Part shown: positions 59,479 through 64,000 of the stretch, one piece after another
How the letters are laid out: every line of letters begins with the position of its first letter
How positions within the stretch are numbered: position 1 is the stretch's first letter
Assembly: GCA_021442155.1 (NCBI GenBank)
Contig: CM038222.1
Span: 108,069,121-108,133,120 of the forward strand
DNA length: 64,000 nucleotides
Reading direction: 5' to 3'
From: Cymbidium sinense
Lineage: Eukaryota > Streptophyta > Magnoliopsida > Asparagales > Orchidaceae
Position numbers and translations under genes: made by a program
The notes under the pieces: model-generated
The model's database searches: none
What the model was told of the DNA's origin: nothing
The model's input: the letters and a program-made list of their open reading frames with translations, nothing else

Positions 59479-60844
59479 TCCATAACTCAAATGAATTCAA
59501 ATCAACTCTTCCAATCAATTATAAATGATCAATTGAACATAGACCTAACCCATACTCAAGCCAATTTGGTCAATTTGATCAAATTGGTTAACATGACTCA
59601 TTTGACCCAAATTAGATCATATGAATAAATTCAAATCTAACCCAAATTGAATCAAACTAATGACACTCACTCATTCCAAATGATTAATTAAACTTACCCA
59701 AACCCTCACATTGACCCAATTTGGTCAAAATGATCAACTTTGACATTGAGGCAAACCAACCAAACTAAGCCAAACCCAAACCCAACCAAACTTGACATGA
59801 CTCATCCATAGGTCACTATGGGCATGCCCAAGTGGGCCTAACCATGGTGAACCCATTTTAGGTCAAATCCATTAAACCAAGCCCTCCAAATGTGATAAAA
59901 TATCTATTTTGAAGGGTTCTCCAACTCCCCACCCCTTGCCAGCCACATTTTACCTTTCTTAGACAAAAGACCATTGACCCAACCTAACCAAAGGCTGTTG
60001 GGTCCAACCTTTAGCTAAGAGAGGGTGAGCACACCCATGAGCAATCATTTGTCCACTTAAGGAGGAGTGTTCACCTCATGGCAGCCCACTACACTCTCTC
60101 AGCCTCTTATACTCATCCACCTCATCTATGCCACCTCCAAATATACTATGGTGACATACCAAAGGTGAACTAATCCCAACCATTGGTTTAGCGGGAGGAG
60201 AGTATATCCCCATCCATTCACTCATTGAGAGCTTCCTAGAATATTCCGTACAGTCTCATACCCTCTCCCAAGCTTCCTGTGCACTCTACCATCAGCGAGA
60301 TCAACTCCCGATTGGACCCAAGAGCTCTATCCATCCAAATTCTTCAAACATACACCAAACTCAAATTAACTCTTCTCACACCTTTACCTCACTTTAGTGA
60401 GCCAAAATGAATCATATCCCTGATTGAAACCGTAAGAAGTCCCTAGACTAACTCGTGAGCTTTGGTGGCATTTGATCGATGTGGTGGCAACTCAAGATCT
60501 TCTCAGAATTTTTCTCTTCTGATGAAGCTACTCTATCGATGAGTCTATAGCTCGATAAAATTTTGCAATCGTAGTCTTCTAGGTGTTGGTGTTTTTTGAA
60601 GTAAATCATGTTTTCATGCATCTCCACCATAGATCTCCTTTTAATTCATTTTCTAATCATTTTGAAGTCAATTCCATTGAGCGAGCTCTCGAAGAGATGG
60701 TGTCCATCTTCTAACGCTCGTGAGATGATGGATCACTAGCTGTTTATTCCTTATGATTAGAAAAGATAATCATGACTAATCATGTTAGAAATCTTGATTT
60801 AATCCCTTCAAAATCACGATTAATCTCTATGGGGATTGAAAGGT

Positions 60845-60958
60845 GAAACAACGTCAGCTACCATTGAATCAGCTGTCGTGTCAGACGATTTAAGTAGCCA
60901 ATACTTACGATGCCACTTGGAAAGCGCTGCTGCGTCAGCATCCATGTGGCGCCAATGG
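60845..60958 (+). promoter_or_regulatory. GC-rich island of LTR (right-hand copy)
   Basis: Contains AATCAGCTGTCGTGTCAG, GCGCTGCTGCGTCAGC and CATGTGGCGCC; equivalent to the islands in the other copies. Confidence 0.4.
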
Positions 60959-62344
60959 TTTAAAGGATTAATTAGCTTAAAAACATAACTAAATGGCTAA
61001 AACATCAAGAAATCATAACTAATTGTAGAGAAATCTAAAAAATATAAATAAACCCATTTTGGAAAGCTTAGACAGAGGAAAATTTAATAAAAATAAAATC
61101 CTTAGCTAATAACTAATGAATAATACTTAATTAAAGTTTGAAGCTCAAGCTAATTATTTTAATTAAGGCCAAATTACTTGGCTGTTTATTTTTAAATTTT
61201 ATGATGATTTTATGAGATGTCCTCCCATAATTTTCTTAGAATTATTTGCCATGTGGTTTAAAGGTTTAGAATTTTAACCCTAATCACCCTCTTTAATTAA
61301 TTAATTGATTATTAAAATTGGTGAATAGTAAAAATTAAACAATTAGTGTTAATTAATTAATGTAAATTATGGGTATGATGAGAGAAATAATTAAGACTCC
61401 TTTCTTAATTATTTTTCCAAGTGTACTTTCTTATGAGGGTTAATTAATATGTTTAATAATTAAGAAATAATTAAGAAAAATCAATGATAAAAATAATTAA
61501 AATTAAAATTGATTTAGATAACTCAAGTATAACCCATTAATCCCTTTATGCATTTAATAACATAAAGCCATTAAAGAAATTATGATTATCCCATGGGTGT
61601 GGGGAAATCATAAGAGTACTTAACTTAAATATTTTTCTCCTTTAATTTAATTAACTCTTAAACATGAGCCTAATTGCATTAGACTCCTTTATTTGCATTG
61701 TTGATTTTATTTTTCAAAGCATATCATTGAAGGCTCATGATCAAGTAGTTGATTAAATTAAAGAAGCTTGGGGAAGGGTAATTAAGTTAAAGTGATTAAT
61801 GGCTTGAACTTAGTTAACTCATAAAACCTATTTAATTTCCTTCCTTAAATATGTTAAAAACCAACATCGGATGGAGTTAATCCTAAGTTTCATTTCTCCA
61901 CCTTAGGTAACTTAAACATTGAAACTAAATCTTATAAAAGCTTTGGTTAGTGTTAAAGAATATTTATTTGGCTTGATTGTCCTTAGGATTCAATGAAATT
62001 AAGTATGTTATGTTATGTAGTGACATTTGATTACTTCCTTTCAATTATTGTAAATGTCCATGCCATTTGTTTCATGTGTTCATGGTTTCGAAAACAAAAT
62101 TAAAAGAATATGATTGCATTCAAATTGTATGAGTTGGATAAATGTTATGATATGGTGGCTATTATCACTAATAAAATTCAAATATTTTAAAATTATAAAT
62201 CAATAATGAATCAAAGAGTATAAAATTTAAATCAATGTTTGTTGCAAGCATTTAATAAAACCTCCACTTAGTTGTGACTTAAAGATAGTAAGAGATTATT
62301 TTATCTTCATGTTTTATGTGTATGCTTACATATATTTGAATTAG

Positions 62345-62690
62345 CAAGTATATAGTTTAGACATCCCAGGAATATAAGTCTTTAAGTAACCCCAAAGAGG
62401 TCTTAGATAATCTCATTTCTCTGTTTAATAATAATGGCACGTACTTGCTTAATTTCATTTATGTGTATACATGTGCTAGAATATAGGATAAAACTTTTCT
62501 TTTCATGTTATTGAACGTTACATAAATAAAAGATTTCATATAACCTTTGCATGGTTTAGTTTCTATGCTTATATGTGTATTTGTATGTATTTGAATTATA
62601 TAGTCACATCCCAGAATATGAGGCTTGTAACCCCAAGAAGGTCTTAGATAATCTCATTTTAGTTTAACAATGACATGTACTTGCTTAAAT
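62345..62690 (+). repeat. Duplicated LTR segment
   Basis: Two units with ACATCCCAG(G)AATAT, GTAACCCCAA, GGTCTTAGATAATCTCATTT and GTACTTGCTTAA. It corresponds to the segment that is triplicated at 41810-42500 and single in most other copies. Confidence 0.85.
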
Positions 62691-64000
62691 TTATAATACA
62701 TGTTTGCATATGCTTAGCTATGAGATGGAATCTTTCTTTTCTATCAACTTCATGCATTAATATTCATTGAGTGTGCATAAATATGGGTATATTTCATGTA
62801 TATATGTTAAATTAAATATTAAGAAGGCTAAAAGTGAAACAATATGAATGTTACTAGTAATGAAAGGAAGTAGAAAAAATTACACATGTGAAGGTGACTT
62901 AATTTTGTTAATCCAGATGCCTTTCATGTTTGAATAAGATTCCTTAAAACTAACCCAAACTTAGGCCCACTAAAAAAAATTTCACAAGTGTTTGACCTGA
63001 AAGAACCAAAGCTATGATAATTTACCCTTTAGAAAATAACTTAAGATAGTGATGAAGGGGTCAAGCCTTTTTCTTCTCTTTATAATAATTAAATATTAAG
63101 TATTAAACAAAATGAGAATATGCAAATTAAAATCAACCAATCTACTTAAAGAATTGAAGTGAAACCATCCTTAACAATTAATTTAAAAAATTCAAAAAAT
63201 TTAGACAATCATACTTCTAAAGCTTAATTGAGACACACCACACTAAGCATTAGCATACACATTAAAATGCTAACTAATTGATTCTAGTATTAGGTTATGT
63301 TAGTATATGTTATGATGATGTGTTTTGTTTTATGATGTAATATTTTAGATTTGATGCTAGGATTGTTTGTGTGTAGATTGAATGTTAGGTCATTAGTAGC
63401 CTAATGATATTTTATGTAGAGGATTGTGCTAAAGGGCCCACTACAATAATAAATGAGCATAGATGTTCTTTCTTGCAGCTGCTGCTTATGCCCCTAAGAA
63501 TAATCCAATTAAGATAGGTGGGCTTGGCTACCTAAGTGCAGGGTGTTAAGTCCAACTATTCAAAATATAATTACTTGGCTTGTATGCTTATTTAGCTAAC
63601 ATCTATTTTACAGGTGTAGTTAAATTTTATTTTTCATAAATATATAATTTTTGTAATAGGATTAGGATTAGCGTTATTGGGGTTTAGGATGACAAGTTAG
63701 AAGGCAAAGACCGGAAGGTCATCAAGCATGGAGCAAATAGATCCATAGAAAGGAAAGAAGAACAAGAATTGAAGACCCCCATAACATTCATTTCATTTGT
63801 AAAATTCAATTGTAATTTTGGTTGTATAAGGGTATAGATCGACCAACTTTTCTCTTTTGGGGTGTATGGCGGTGCATGCATGACTCTTATTCTTTATGAA
63901 ATTCAAATGTTTGAATGTTATGTTTAGTTTGTGCAATAGAAATGATATATTTTTTCATAGGTTTCTTAAAGTGTGATGATTTGATGTGTGGCCTAGAAGC

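Larger units (their letters stand above)
58200..59780 (+). repeat. TTGACC-rich block of the right-hand LTR
   Basis: Repeated TTGACCCAAA and GGTCAAATT words as in the other copies, interrupted by the MITE at 58901-59478. Confidence 0.7.
57888..64000 (+). mobile_element. Gypsy-family LTR, plus orientation, continues beyond window
   Basis: Starts with TGTTGACCTCAC and matches 8729-10218 on the same strand and the reverse complements of the other LTRs. By comparison with the complete copy the window ends about 1.3 kb short of the LTR end. It contains two TTGACC blocks split by a MITE (58901-59478), a GC-rich island (60845-60958), a duplicated segment (62345-62690) and a TATA-like GTATAAGGGTAT at about 63825. 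ORFs within it are not genes. Confidence 0.85.

Overview
The window is AT-rich plant nuclear DNA made almost entirely of transposable elements and their remains. I see no intact host gene, no tRNA or rRNA gene and no CRISPR array. A land plant, most likely an angiosperm with a large repeat-rich genome, is indicated by Tat/Ogre-type Ty3-gypsy elements with an extra RNase H, a Sirevirus/Tork-like copia gag, an RTE-clade LINE with a (TTG)n tail, a MuDR-type MULE with 9-bp target duplications, and MITEs. I cannot name the species.

The dominant sequence is one retrotransposon family with a very long LTR of about 7.3 kb. Each LTR starts TGTTGACC, carries a long block dense in TTGACC/GGTCAA, then a small GC-rich island, then an AT-rich half with a TATA-like site, and ends just before a primer-binding site reading TGGCGACTC. 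LTR pieces lie at 181-5572 (-), 8729-10218 (+), 10240-12350 (-), 23602-30939 (-, complete), about 31300-33540 (+), 33541-40052 (-), 40440-45225 (-) and 57888-64000 (+, running off the window). The repeated flips of orientation make large inverted repeats.

The best preserved element lies on the minus strand between 30939 and 10240. Read from high to low coordinates it has the 5' LTR, PBS (23593-23575), a leader of about 2.7 kb, gag (about 20895-17650), protease (17185-16649), a linker with a GRPWIH-like motif, RT with YVDDL (15320-14480), RNase H (14330-13930), a second RNase H (13885-13330), integrase (13290-12360) and a 3' LTR that has lost its first 5 kb. Every domain carries stops or frameshifts, and the second integrase aspartate has become asparagine. 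The leader holds about two dozen consecutive stem-loops (21110-23345) with a similar loop. Their stems change on both arms together, which makes this the most interesting structure in the window.

Younger insertions sit on this background: an RTE LINE 3' end in an LTR (3689-4150, 15-bp TSD); a degraded copia 5' LTR plus gag (5573-8728); a 1.17-kb TIR transposon (45635-46801); a 3.8-kb MULE with a decayed transposase (48336-52145, 9-bp TSD); a 920-bp MULE-type MITE (53844-54763, 9-bp TSD); and a 578-bp hAT-like MITE inside an LTR (58901-59478, 8-bp TSD with one mismatch, supported by an empty paralogous site at about 9920-9950).

The only stretch that might be host gene edge is the TC-rich DNA around the MULE (about 47950-48330 and 52155-52900); it has no convincing coding sequence. 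The remaining gaps (45226-45634, 46802-47257, 52892-53834, 54773-57887) show AT-rich DNA without recognisable genes.
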